Assembly: GCF_000151315.2 (NCBI RefSeq)
Contig: NW_011887297.1
Location: forward strand, 783,587-847,586
DNA length: 64,000 nt
Source: Capsaspora owczarzaki ATCC 30864
Lineage: Eukaryota > Opisthokonta > Filasterea
Direction of reading: 5' to 3'
Positions 54,704-64,000 of the stretch are shown here, piece by piece. Both the position numbers and the translations under genes were made by a program. The notes beneath the pieces were generated by a model, which worked only from the letters and a program-made list of their open reading frames with translations, had not been told where the DNA came from and did no database searches. Every line of letters starts with the position of its first letter. Positions within the stretch are counted from its first letter, which is position 1.

Positions 54704-56693
54704 TCATCGCGCATTAAACCACCGGGTATTGGTGTTGTCAGTTGATCCGCGTGCATACTTGAGCAACAGGGCATCAGCCGTCTCCTTGGGAGTCGTAAGA
54801 TCACTGCAGCACAGACAAATTCTTCCATCAGCAAAAAAAGTCCAAACCAAAGAAATCCCCCTCCCCGGCCTCCAAGGCTCGCTTACTTGACATAGGGTAA
54901 GATATCTGCATGGGTCCAACGCGGTCGCATCTTGAACAGCGAAGAAAACCTCGCGGCGGGGTCGGTCGGCAATTCTTGCGCGTTAAAGTACGAGATGAAA
55001 CGCTGCTGTCCTTGCCCCTCATGAAGAGCAAGGCCCTGAATAATGTCACAAAGAATGAAGAATGAGCGACGTCCAAACATGTGCAAACCAAACAAAACAA
55101 TCTGCCGCGCCCTTCTTGACATTCTACAGTACCTGCAACAGGGCGAGCTCCACCACAAATTCGGGCGGGACGATTGATTGCCATGCCTCCATAAACTCGT
55201 CGAATTGCCATCGCTGAAATTGGCGACATTTTCAGTAGTAGGAGGGGTGGTGTGACAAACATTCAGTTTCAAATGCGTTCAGTCAAAACGGGCCGAATTG
55301 GTGCTGCCAGACATAACAAGACAACGAAAGAACTTCTCACCTTTCCTTGCTTGAGCAAGTACAAGGCGCAGAGTCGGCAGATTTTGTCTGCAGACATCTC
55401 AAAGTAGCGCTCGGTCGCGCTGCCGGACTCGTTGGCCTCTGAAAATTTGCGCGCCAGGACGAACAACAACGAATCAATCTGCCGTCAGCAAGACCGTACC
55501 GCAAACTGCAAAGCCAAACTGCAACGAGCCCGGAACATCGCGATGATATTTACCAGATTCGGTCGGTAACTCTCGGCCGTTGGTTCTCAAGCAATGCTCC
55601 ACAACGTCCCGCGAAATACCATGCGGCTCCAGATCTTGTGCGGATAGCTCCAATGGCACTTTGCGGTAGGACCAGTCGTGCTCAGTGATCGTTTTCAGTA
55701 TCAGGTCGAGAACGAGATGCGCGTATGCAAAGTCCATGGCACGCCATTTTCCTACACAACATGAAGGTTTATAATCTGGAGTGAGCGTTTTTTTCAGGTC
55801 CTTTTTCGTTTCACTAAGAAATCTGCTTGCGATGCCGTCGCAGCCATACACACTGCCTATCGGCCACATCCAACCTCAGGGGGATGGAAGCAAACACGAC
55901 CGACAAAATCTTACCGTGAATTAACAAGGCGCTCGATTGCTCAAGTGCTCGAACAATCTCCTGCTCGCTTGCCTGTACTCGATTGCAAATCTCTTCCAAC
56001 GAGTACTATTGTGGAAGCGCCGGACGAGTGAGTCCCTCCTGCAGCATAGCAAAACGTCCAGCCAGTCGAGATGACAAACTATTACCTTGCCAGCAGGGTT
56101 GGAATCCTCCTGATCTTCCCCGGCATATCTTCGTTCGTTTATCAGCGCATCCAGCTGATCCAATCGCGGTTTGCACGGGAGAGCCTCCAGGTATTCGTGG
56201 CACGAAGCGAGAATCGGCAGCGAGGAGGCGACTTCAAACGCGGCTGCTGCTGCCTCTTCTCCGTCGATCGCCATCGGTGAAGCATCGTTGTCTTGGTTGT
56301 CTTGGCTTGGCGAGGTGACGTACTTTTGGACGCGTGGCATTGCTACAAGGAGCGTGTTGGACGTTCCCGCCTGCTTGATCGCGAACGACTGGGTTGCTGT
56401 GGCCAGCACGGCGTCTTGGTCGGGGGCGCCCTTGATGCAGAGTCTGCGACATTCATTCAAATGAAATTGTTTCAAAGAGAGTTAGGCAATCCGCTGGTCA
56501 GGCTGTAGCTGAGCGCAATGCGCTGTCAATTTTTTTGGCGGGAAAACAAAACTTACGAATCGCCTCGCTTGAGCGCCTGCAGCACATCGTCGTGCAGCTC
56601 AAGTAGCCGAAAGGTCTTGTTGTTTTGCACATTGTCTCCATACACCAATGGAGTCGGCTCGCTGAGGGGTATTTGCGCATTGGCCTGTGTCAT
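54704..56693 (-). CDS. DSCC1: Sister chromatid cohesion protein DSCC1 (Dcc1)
   Basis: Subunit, with CTF8, of the CTF18 alternative clamp loader that loads PCNA and supports cohesion in S phase. Eight exons (56693-56557, 56443-56086, 56005-55915, 55751-55554, 55438-55341, 55213-55133, 55035-54887, 54803-54704) join in phase to 403 codons; human DSCC1 has 393. Matching blocks: FRLLELHDDVLQALKRGD, LCIKGAPDQDAVLATA, YSLEEICNRVQASEQEIVRA, DWSYRKVPLELSAQDLEPHG, RYFEMSADKICRLCALYLL, FDEFMEAWQSIVPPEFV, RFSSLFKMRPRWTHADILPY and ETADALLLKYARGST. Together these cover the N-terminal barrel and the three C-terminal winged helices. E2F-like sites lie 15 bp upstream of the ATG and again in intron 1, in keeping with S-phase expression. 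It is encoded on the same strand as mitoferrin upstream. Confidence 0.95.
56531..56546 (-). promoter_or_regulatory. E2F-like site in DSCC1 intron 1
   Basis: TTTTTTGGCGGGAAAA on the plus strand, starting about ten bases after the intron 1 donor of DSCC1. It matches the E2F core and shares the GGCGGGAA centre with the promoter site at 56708-56721. Confidence 0.5.
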
Positions 56694-56707
56694 CCTGAGG
56701 GTTGGAC

Positions 56708-56721
56708 TTTTTTGGCGGGAA
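56708..56721 (-). promoter_or_regulatory. E2F-like site just upstream of DSCC1 start codon
   Basis: TTTTTTGGCGGGAA, 15 bp before the ATG of DSCC1 on its coding strand (reads TTCCCGCCAAAAAA). It is near-identical to the PRIM1 intron 1 right arm. E2F control of replication and cohesion genes is well known; use here is inferred. Confidence 0.55.
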
Positions 56722-57079
56722 TGGACTGGCCGATCTCTTCGTGCAGATTCAGATGGACAACGCACCCAAACCGTAAGCGGAATTCAAATGTTTATTTGAC
56801 GAGCAAGAAGCATGAAACACACAGCAGCCACATCCAATTTTTTTTTTCCCCTTCTGAACGAGTTTGCACAAACACTTTTCGTGGCCAAACAAGTTCATCG
56901 AAAAAAAAAAAAAAAGAATCGGCGAGCTGGTTGGTTATTGGTTTGCAAGTCCAAGATCGATCAAGTGTCGTGTCAGACACCAAAGAAGAGAAGTGAAAAC
57001 TTCAAAGGAAAAAAAAATTAGTCAAAGATCGGTCAAAAAAAAAATCGAAAGAAAAACAACCAGACGAAACAAAAAATGA

Positions 57080-59146
57080 TCAAGTCGTGAGATTCGGCTC
57101 GGTCATGGGATCCGAGGAAAGGGAGTGCTTGAAAAACTCGTAAACAAGCCATGAAACGGCAGTCGAGGGCATTTGGAAGATGACGCGGGGCCGCAAACCC
57201 ATCAGAAAACCCTTGAGGCCGTGCGTGGCGTAGATTGTTCGGATTGCTTCGGAAACGCCCTTGACATTCACCGACCGATCTGCAACGACTGGCGGTACTG
57301 CGCTCGAGGTCGAGGAAGCAACGCCCGAGGTGTGCAGTTGGCTGTGTAGCAGTGGCAGCCCAGCGCCCGACGCGCCTGCGTGGGCGTGGGCGAGCGGGAA
57401 GACTTGCAGCTGGCTCACGAGTCGTGATGCTTGCGATGCGGAAGAGGAAGTGGTTGCAGCAGAGGCGCCTATTGAGGACGAGGATGCTGCTGTGGATACT
57501 TGGGATGCTAGTGATGAGGGTGTGGCAGTGTGGATGGCGCGAGTGGACGTCGAAGATTGGCCAGTAAAGTTTTGTGCCGACGATGATGCTGATGCGGATG
57601 CGGAAGCTGTTGCTGAGGCCGCAGATTGAATATTGGAATTATTGCCGGACGACGAGACGGCGGTAACCTCCTGCGTGTTCAGCAGTGTTTTCACGACGTC
57701 CAGTGGCGTTGTGATGGCAGCAGCAATTGCACCGGCACCTGCGCCGGCCACAACGTGCGAAAATGGATCGTATCGGCCAGAGGGATTAAGAACCGAGCAA
57801 AAGTACTCGTACGCCACAAAATGGCACGTCTGGAAGGGGATGTTCATGGCGATCTGTGTTGAGAGGCTTCGGTAAAAAGCACTCGGACCCTCGGTACGGT
57901 AAATATGCTTGAAGCAGTCTCGTGCTCGCTTGAACGGGCTGCCTTCCATCTGTAGTCGCTGCTTGATGACTGGAGGTGATGCCAAGAAGAATCGATCAAG
58001 GTGAGTTGCGAATGTGGAAACCAAAAAAAAAAAAAAAAAAATCAACCTACCGTCAAATGGATTCATAAAGGTATCATGAACTAGAGTGGCAACGACGGCC
58101 GCGCCCGCTACTCAGAGTTGAATAGTACCAGAAGGGCAGTGAGTTGGCATTCGAACAAAAAAAGGCGGCGCAATCGGTTCCTTGAACGACTTGACTTACC
58201 AGCCACGAAGGGCGACGGTGATGTGCCCGGGATTTGGTGAGTCGGAGCGAACGCGAGCTTGCACTTCTCGTAGGTGGCAAAGTACAGCGCGTGCGCTGGG
58301 CCTGCTCCCATTGCGACCATGCTCATTCCGCGCACAGACGCGCCTGCGCCCTCCAATCGTGTGAGATTCCTCAGCGCCCGCAGCACCGACGTATTGCTAC
58401 TTCCCTCGCCGCTCTTGAGACTCTGCATTCGCGTCTGTGAACAGAGCAAGAGGTCAAAGCCAAAGCAGCAAAAAGAGTGAGTGAGTGAGCAGAATGGCTC
58501 AACGTTTGCGTTTTTTTTTTTTTTGTTCGCCTCGACGTGAGTCAGCGAGTCCGCCAGCTTGTTCGTCGTGTCCCTGGCTCTGCGTGTGACTGTTGCATTG
58601 TCGCGCAGATGTCTTCGGGTGTGGTTTGTGACAGTGCGGCCGATCGCTGCTCATCATCAACAGCACCAACCAGCAGCGAGCGAGCAGCGTGGCCCTTTTT
58701 GACGATGCTTTTTTTTTTTTTTTTTTTTTTTTTTGGCTGGGAGATGCATTGAGAATCAACAACTTTTTTTTTTTTTTTTTTTGTTCCGCCTTCGGCTTCG
58801 GCTTCGGCTGCTTCTGGTTGAGATCGCCGTCGTCGAAAGGTAAGGGGACCGCGCTTTTGCCCGTGACGACATCAACAAGAAGCTGCGGTGGCGGCGGAGT
58901 TTCTACCTTGACGACATCGACGGGGTACATGAAGCAGTGCTCGGCAGTGCCAGCGAGCGCGCCAGCCAGCATGTGAACGGCCACATGCGACGAGTCGGGT
59001 AGCGCCTCGTAGTCGACCTCGACCGCAGCGCTCTGGGTCTGTGCGTTGTCTTGGCTTGGTGGTTGAGCGTAACCTTGAGCTGCCCCTTGATGGTGCGCAG
59101 GCGTAGCGGACGCTGCACGGCTGCTGCTGCTGCTGCTGCTGCTCAT
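57080..59146 (-). CDS. SLC25A28/37-like: Mitoferrin-type mitochondrial iron carrier (SLC25 family)
   Basis: Inner-membrane carrier that brings iron into mitochondria for heme and Fe-S assembly. Four exons (59146-58907, 58434-58200, 58107-58051, 57969-57080) close in phase to 473 codons. Three PxDxxK/R carrier signatures are seen: [27 protein letters not shown] and [15 protein letters not shown]. Mitoferrin hallmarks include [48 protein letters not shown] with the MNIP iron-site segment, and [16 protein letters not shown]. The ATG at 59146 starts a 7-Ser run and an S/A/Q-rich N-terminal tail of about 50 residues. Oddity: about 130 S/A/T-rich residues are inserted after LLNTQE in the third matrix loop, making the protein about 100 residues longer than animal mitoferrins. 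Confidence 0.94.
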
Positions 59147-59743
59147 GCTGAAAAACGACACGGAACCAGGAAAAAGATCAAAAAAAAAAAAAACGGACTG
59201 CAGAATGTATTGAAGATTGAAGATTGGATTAGTAGGTTTAGTTAAATGGAAGATATAGTATGGTGATACAGAGGGACACCCACACGCACACAAGAGGTGC
59301 GGCAAGAGAAGGCGGAGAACAAACTAGCGAAAAAAACGAAACAAAAAAAAACCATAAAGCTCATAGTTTGCGCAAATCGACAATCTTAACCCCTCGTTGA
59401 GAGTCAAAGGTAACATGGCCACCTTGCTGCAAATTCAATGTCAAATGCAAAGGGGCGCAGGGAAGGGCAGGCGCGGACAATGTGAGTGTGACGCCAAAAG
59501 CAAGATTTCCAACACGAACAAAAGCCAATCGCTCCCGTTTACCTCATAAAGTGGCGGATGCTCCATATGAGGATGGAATCCTTTCTTGTCACATCCTTGA
59601 AGGTACTCCAAACCGTGTGGTTGCGTCAACACGAACGCAGCATTGCTGGAAGCAGAAAAAAAAAGCGTAAGCACCAACGCGACACTCGCCACCAGCAAAA
59701 TGTAATCATGTGCGTACTCGGAATAGGATGGAGCGCACACGAT

Positions 59744-59765
59744 AGCAATCGACTAGCAATCGACT
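59744..59765. repeat. 11-bp tandem duplication inside AMSH exon 7
   Basis: AGCAATCGACT occurs twice in direct succession (59744-59754, 59755-59765). With one copy the coding strand reads [14 protein letters not shown] as in the AMSH family; with two the frame shifts. Confidence 0.9.
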
Positions 59766-61170
59766 CCTTGAGCATGAGCTGATAGGAGCAGTGCGTATGC
59801 AAGTCGATGGATGACATGAAGCACGACTGGCGCGGCGCAATCAAAAGAACGAAAAGGCCCAAATCAGACTCGTGAGTGCGCGTAGCACCTTTCAACAGGT
59901 TGCAAAAAAAACGGCGAAGGAACAAAGAAAAATGTACATGAATCCAGCCAATGGTGATCAAGTCCTCGGCGACTTGGAAGTCAATCAGCTCTTCTTCGTT
60001 GCTGGTCGTGCAGGAGTCGGCCGTGCCCGATTGCTTGGGAACGATGAGGTGTGTAATCGAAAGCACCGAGTTTTTCTGCCAAGGCAGAGGGGGAGTGAGC
60101 GACCATGCACAAACATGTTTTTTTTTTGTTTTCTTTCGTTGCTTTCTTTTGGAGGGGGGGATGGACGGAACATACCAAGTGTCCAGCCAGGATACCACAA
60201 GTCTCGAGGTTGCGGTCAGTGTTGCTCTGCGCAAGAGCCAAAAAGGTCGACATTGTGTCGTGCGGGACGCTCACCAGTCGCGTTTCGTTGAACATTTCAA
60301 ATTGACCAGCTACCAACAAATAAAAGCCCAGATCAGCACCTTCGAAATAGACGACATGCACAGCAGTGTACTCAAGCATGGCAAAAGCGAGAGGGGGAAA
60401 CAACAAGAAGAGAGCGACTGATCAAACTTACACAGAGTGGGCTTGGCGCTCCGGGGAACAGGTGGCGGTGCCGTGCCGGCAGAGTTGGCAGCTGGCTGCA
60501 GCGGAATTGGTACGGTGAGTTCCGTGAGGGAGTGCACGGACGGCGAAGGGGACATTCTTGGCGACGGGGCGCGACTTGAACGGCGGGACCCGCCGTCTGG
60601 GTCGTCGGATGCCTGTCCGCCGAGGAAGGGCTTTGCACTCCGATCAATGGAGGGCGTCGGCAAAAGCAACTGGCTTTGGCTGGTACTCAAGCTGGGCCCG
60701 GTCGTCGGAATCGGGGGAGGAGGGCGATTCAAGGCGTACATGCTCGTGGAGCGAGAAAGCGGCTGGCTTTGCTGTGAGGGATCCTGGAATAATGGCGCTG
60801 AGCTTGATGTTATCGACGGTTGGTAGGTGCCCGAGATGGCGGGATCTGCTGGCGGAAGTGGGACGGGTCGGTTGCCCACGACGACGGAAAAGTCCGGTAT
60901 CGAGCGCGTGTTGGTGGAACGACGGGCCTCGCTGGGCTCTCGCCGTGTGCCCATGCGAGAGTCACGGTCTCGGCGCTGCTCTTCCCGGAATAGCTGTGCG
61001 TCTTGGGAAAGCACCTCGCGCGCCAGTTTGGCGTCGTCTGCCTCCTGCTTGGCCCGCGCGAGTGCCTCTGCCTGCTTTTGAACAATGTAGTTCTTCTGCT
61101 CTTCCTCGTGCCGTGCCTGTAATTGCGCGCGGATGCTTTCTAATTGTGAAAGTGCCGTTTTGCATAGCTG

Positions 61171-61233
61171 TGTGATTTGTGTGATTTGTGTGATTTGTGT
61201 GATTTGTGTGATTTGTGTGATTTGTGTGATTTG
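61171..61233. repeat. 9-bp minisatellite abutting an AMSH splice acceptor
   Basis: Seven perfect copies of TGTGATTTG (CAAATCACA on the gene strand) run right up to the exon 4 acceptor of AMSH (AG at 61169-61168). The repeat replaces the usual pyrimidine tract. Confidence 0.9.
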
Positions 61234-61818
61234 TGGGATGAGCCCAAAAAACAAAAACAAAAAAAGTGCTTGCCAACTGCCGGATCGTCATAGTGTCTTA
61301 CAGCAAAGTACTTCATTGCTTTCTGCTTGTTTTCGGGTGATGCCTTTGCCTCTGGAAACGAGCGTGAGAGCTCCAAAACGATTCTGCGAGCGACCTCGTG
61401 AGCTCGTGAGTGGGTTTCATCCGTTTCCCCCAGCATGTGTTCTTGTTCGTTCATCGACTCGAAGCCATAATCTGAATGCATTTTAAATCTCTTACATTGT
61501 GTATCTCATGAATAGCACGTAGGCTTGCTCGAGGCGGTTTTCTGACATGTAAACATTGGCCTGTAGCAGTCGCGACGAAGGAAAGTTGTAAGTCAGTTCA
61601 ATAGTGAATGAAAACCAACAAAAAAAAGCTTGCACACTCTGTGCTCAGACCCGACATTCGCTGTGCCACCAACTTTGTACAAGCGCCCGGCAATCAAGAA
61701 GGCACATTCTAGAGCAATTTGCACACCGCACGGTACGGTTGCACATGCTCGTCTACTGTAGTGCTCCACATGGCATTGTCGAATGCATTTTACACTGAGA
61801 AGCCGATAGAATGTTGGG

Positions 61819-61883
61819 AAAAAATAAAAAATAAAAAATAAAAAATAAAAAATAAAAAATAAAAAAATAAAAAAATAAAAAAT
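61819..61883. repeat. (AAAAAAT)n repeat in AMSH intron 1
   Basis: About nine A-rich units of 7-8 bp (AAAAAAT, two with an extra A) in the 589-bp first intron. No function is seen. Confidence 0.85.
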
Positions 61884-62647
61884 GGCGCGACCTTGCCATG
61901 CTGAAAAGCAAGACACGCACACCAGCGACGGTCGCGTCGACCAACTCAACAAAAGGCGTCAAGCCAAAAGTCCAGCTTGCAGCTTGGAGGGGGGGGGGAA
62001 ACAAACAACCCCCAAGCAAGGGGGTCGGACGAGGTCACCAGAGCGAAATAGACGGAGAGCGAATCAAGAACGAGCCTCACGTCACACACTCTCACACACT
62101 CTCACTCAAGAGAGACAGAGAGAGAGAGAGCAAGAAGGCGAGTGTGTACCTGTGACATCAGGCTGTGCAAGACATGGACCATCTGCGCAAAGTTGCGTGG
62201 CCGTGGCACATCCGCAGCGCGCTGGTTGAGCAACTTGATTGGATCTACAAAGACCTCCGCGCCAATGCCACTGTCGCTGCCACTCAAACTGCTGATGCTA
62301 TTCAGACGACTACTGTGGCCACTGCTGCTGGAAGCGGACGCGACGCCACTGCCGGCTCCGGAAGGGGTCGCCATGGGACGAGCAGCAAGGCGGCGGGAAT
62401 GAACAAGAAGAAGAGGGGAGAACGAATGGGAGACTGAACCGAACCCTTGACTTTGTCATCACCATCACCCCTCGCTCAGTTCGCATTGTGTATTGTGTGC
62501 GAATTAGAGGTGCTCGACACAACAATGAGGGTGATTGCGAGCAAATAGCGGTTGATATTTGAAGGAGAGGGTGAAACCACAACAAGGACATAAACAACGA
62601 ACGAAAACAATGTTACTCGAGCCCAAAAAACCGAAAAACCTCGCGCG

Positions 62648-64000
62648 TTACTCGAGCCCAAACTGGGACGTTAACAAGGCAGTTGACGTGGCGTGTGCAA
62701 GCTCATCTCGCAGGGTCTGATCGTGCTCCGCACCGTCCAGCAGTGCGGGCGTGGGCTGTGCGATCGAGCTGCCGTCGGACTGGGTTACAGCAAGCGTTGG
62801 TGCAGTCTTCAGGGGCGACGTCAAGAAGGGCATGGTTGTGCGCAATGCGGTCGGCGACGAAGGCAGCGGTGGCGATGTTGCGCCAGCGATGGACGTGGTG
62901 AAGCTGGCTCGCTCTGGCGAGCTAGTGACAGTTGCTGCAGTGGCCGCTGCCGCTGCCGTTGTTGTCGCTGTTGTTTCTTGCTCCAGAATGGCGGCATTGT
63001 GTTGAAACTGCTGTTGCTGCGAGTTGAGCATTTCTTGTTCCTCCTCGTGCAGTCGTTGTGTGCGTAGACGTTCTTGCGCCTCGATTTCGGCACGAGCCTT
63101 CCGCCGAATGTAATCGGCACGGTTTCGCTCGAGATCGTTGACTTCGTTCTTGACCATTGTCAGGTGGTGCTGCCGGCGCTGGGCAATCTTTGACTTTGGG
63201 AATGGATTCAAATCGGGGAAGCTCGCCTACTCGAAAAAGAAGCCAAAGAACAACGCAGTGAGAAAACCTCCAGTCTGTCAAAATGCAATCGAAAAAGTGC
63301 CCGCGCACAGACACACACGCTCACCTTCCAAAGCACATCCGGGTCAAAGGACTTTGTTGAAAGATTCTTCAGATAGTTAAAGATGGCCAGCGAGTCGTCC
63401 ATTGCAAGCAAGGTCTTTTCGTTCACGCGCAGCAATCCCAGCGCATATCGGAAGAGGACCTTGTTGCCTTCCAGGAAGAATGTGTCCCACACACGGAAGA
63501 GAACCTGCAATTAGGGATCAGAGGGGAAAAAAAAAGACAAGACACAAGTTAGGAACACACAAACGCAATCCCCGATTCCAACCGACCCACACATTCTTTG
63601 GCCTCCCTTCAATCTCACCTCAGGGGACAGTGCATCCACGAAAAGCGTCAAGAACCAGTTGAAAGTAATCATGGTCAGATCAATCTTGAGCTTGTCGAGA
63701 TGGGCAAAGAGACGCGGACACTTCTCCTGCAGCAAATCACGCAAGACACGCTGGTCGGCTTGGCTGGCAATCAGCGAGGCATTGTAGTAGTCCGGCGGCA
63801 TGACATGCTCAATCAGCGCGACAAGGCCCCAGAAAGAGTCCTCCTCGTTGAGATGGAGCAAGAGGATGGCGGCAATCAGGTTCATGCCCTGGCAGTAACC
63901 GACTTGCGGGTTGTGCCAGCTGTAGGCGACTAGCACACGACGCAGGTTTGCAATACCTGGCGCTGTGGGCGTCGAGTAATTGACATTGAGCGGCAGCGTT
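62648..64000 (-). CDS. TBC1D2-like Rab GTPase-activating protein, C-terminal part (5' end outside window)
   Basis: Stimulates GTP hydrolysis by Rab GTPases on endosomes. Three exons are visible: 64000-63619 (open at the window edge), 63504-63325 and 63226-62648. The sequence follows the second half of the TBC domain of TBC1D2/TBC1D2B: TAPGIANLRRVLVAYSWHNP, the glutamine finger in VGYCQGMNLIAAILLL, EDSFWGLVALIEHVMPPDYY, LDKLKIDLTMITFNWFLTLF, VLFRVWDTFFLEGNKVLFRY and DDSLAIFNYLKNLSTKSFD. The IxxDxxR arginine finger should lie just beyond the edge. The last exon starts with FPDLNPFPKSKIAQRRQHHL, then a charged coiled coil and an A/T/S-rich tail with runs of A and T that has no counterpart I know. 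Any PH or upstream coiled-coil domains cannot be seen here. Head-to-tail with AMSH at 274 bp. Confidence 0.93.

Larger units (their letters stand above)
59361..62374 (-). pseudogene. STAMBP: AMSH/STAMBP-type JAMM deubiquitinase gene, apparently frameshifted
   Basis: AMSH removes K63-linked ubiquitin on endosomes. Nine exons were traced: 62374-62150, 61560-61496, 61383-61302, 61167-60432, 60309-60176, 60075-59938, 59826-59718, 59645-59543, 59426-59361. Exons 1-3 match the N-terminal MIT-like USP8-dimer domain (ANVYMSENRLEQAYVLFMRY). Exon 4 begins as a coiled coil (QLQARHEEEQKNYIVQKQAE) and continues as a P/S-rich linker. The catalytic part has [62 protein letters not shown] and KKGFHPHMEHPPLY. 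Two oddities: exon 7 contains an exact 11-bp tandem duplication (59744-59765) that shifts the frame, and all other junctions fit only without it; and no exon encodes the second His-Pro of the HxHP motif. It could be a real pseudogene, an allele or an assembly error, so it is labelled with caution. Confidence 0.8.

Noticed and set aside
61171-61233. TGTGATTTG repeat considered as telomere-like sequence
   Set aside because: The unit does not match G-rich telomere repeats and sits inside an intron of a conserved gene.

Overview
The window is nuclear DNA of a eukaryote with a compact, intron-rich genome, most likely a unicellular relative of animals and fungi (a holozoan, or a nearby lineage such as apusomonads). 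I cannot name the species. The evidence: about 19 protein genes in 64 kb on both strands; short GT-AG introns (mostly 60-250 bp, often with GTAAGT, GTGAGT or GTATGT donors); and a gene set typical of this part of the tree (LIM-domain-binding cofactor, class C GPCR, RhoGAP, kidney-type glutaminase with ankyrin repeats, insulysin, ATP13A1). Homopolymer A/T tracts of 20-46 nt and CT-rich microsatellites fill introns and intergenic DNA. Exon models were joined by hand from splice signals, reading phase and remembered family sequences; most close exactly in phase.

Layout. 1-715: 3' end of a PH plus coiled-coil protein (+). 900-3205: DNA primase small subunit PRIM1 (-). 4999-7752: F-box protein (+). 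7996-9183: intronless HELAH metalloprotease-like protein (+). 9421-12898: glutaminase (+). 13042-15075: LDB/Chip-type cofactor (-). 15224-18064: LRR protein built from one-repeat exons (-). 18312-20865: secreted GH5 endoglycoceramidase-like enzyme (+). 21385-23568: multi-pass membrane protein (-). 24961-26204: CutC (-). 26486-27526: low-complexity protein (-). 27730-33577: P5A ATPase (-). 33749-37309: very large intronless protein with a P-loop-like motif (-). 39227-44714: class C GPCR with LamG-like ectodomain (+). 45021-47219: RhoGAP (+). 47307-48958: complete Tc1/mariner element. 49189-53659: insulysin (+). 53780-54346: small membrane protein (-). 54704-56693: DSCC1 (-). 57080-59146: mitoferrin (-). 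59361-62374: AMSH/STAMBP (-), apparently frameshifted. 62648-64000: 3' part of a TBC1D2-like Rab GAP (-).

The genes form no operon or single pathway. Some themes recur: DNA replication and cohesion (PRIM1, DSCC1; both carry E2F-like sites), metal handling (CutC, mitoferrin), endosomal and membrane traffic (AMSH, TBC1D2-like), signalling (GPCR, RhoGAP) and ER membrane function (P5A ATPase).

Best leads: the LRR gene as a 12-fold exon duplication array; the 11-bp tandem duplication that breaks AMSH beside its JAMM core; the shared E2F-like sites of PRIM1 and DSCC1, with a similar site ahead of the transposase; a young, intact Tc1/mariner copy with 115-bp terminal repeats identical by eye; the unassigned ~1190-residue P-loop-like protein; and the unusual GPCR ectodomain.
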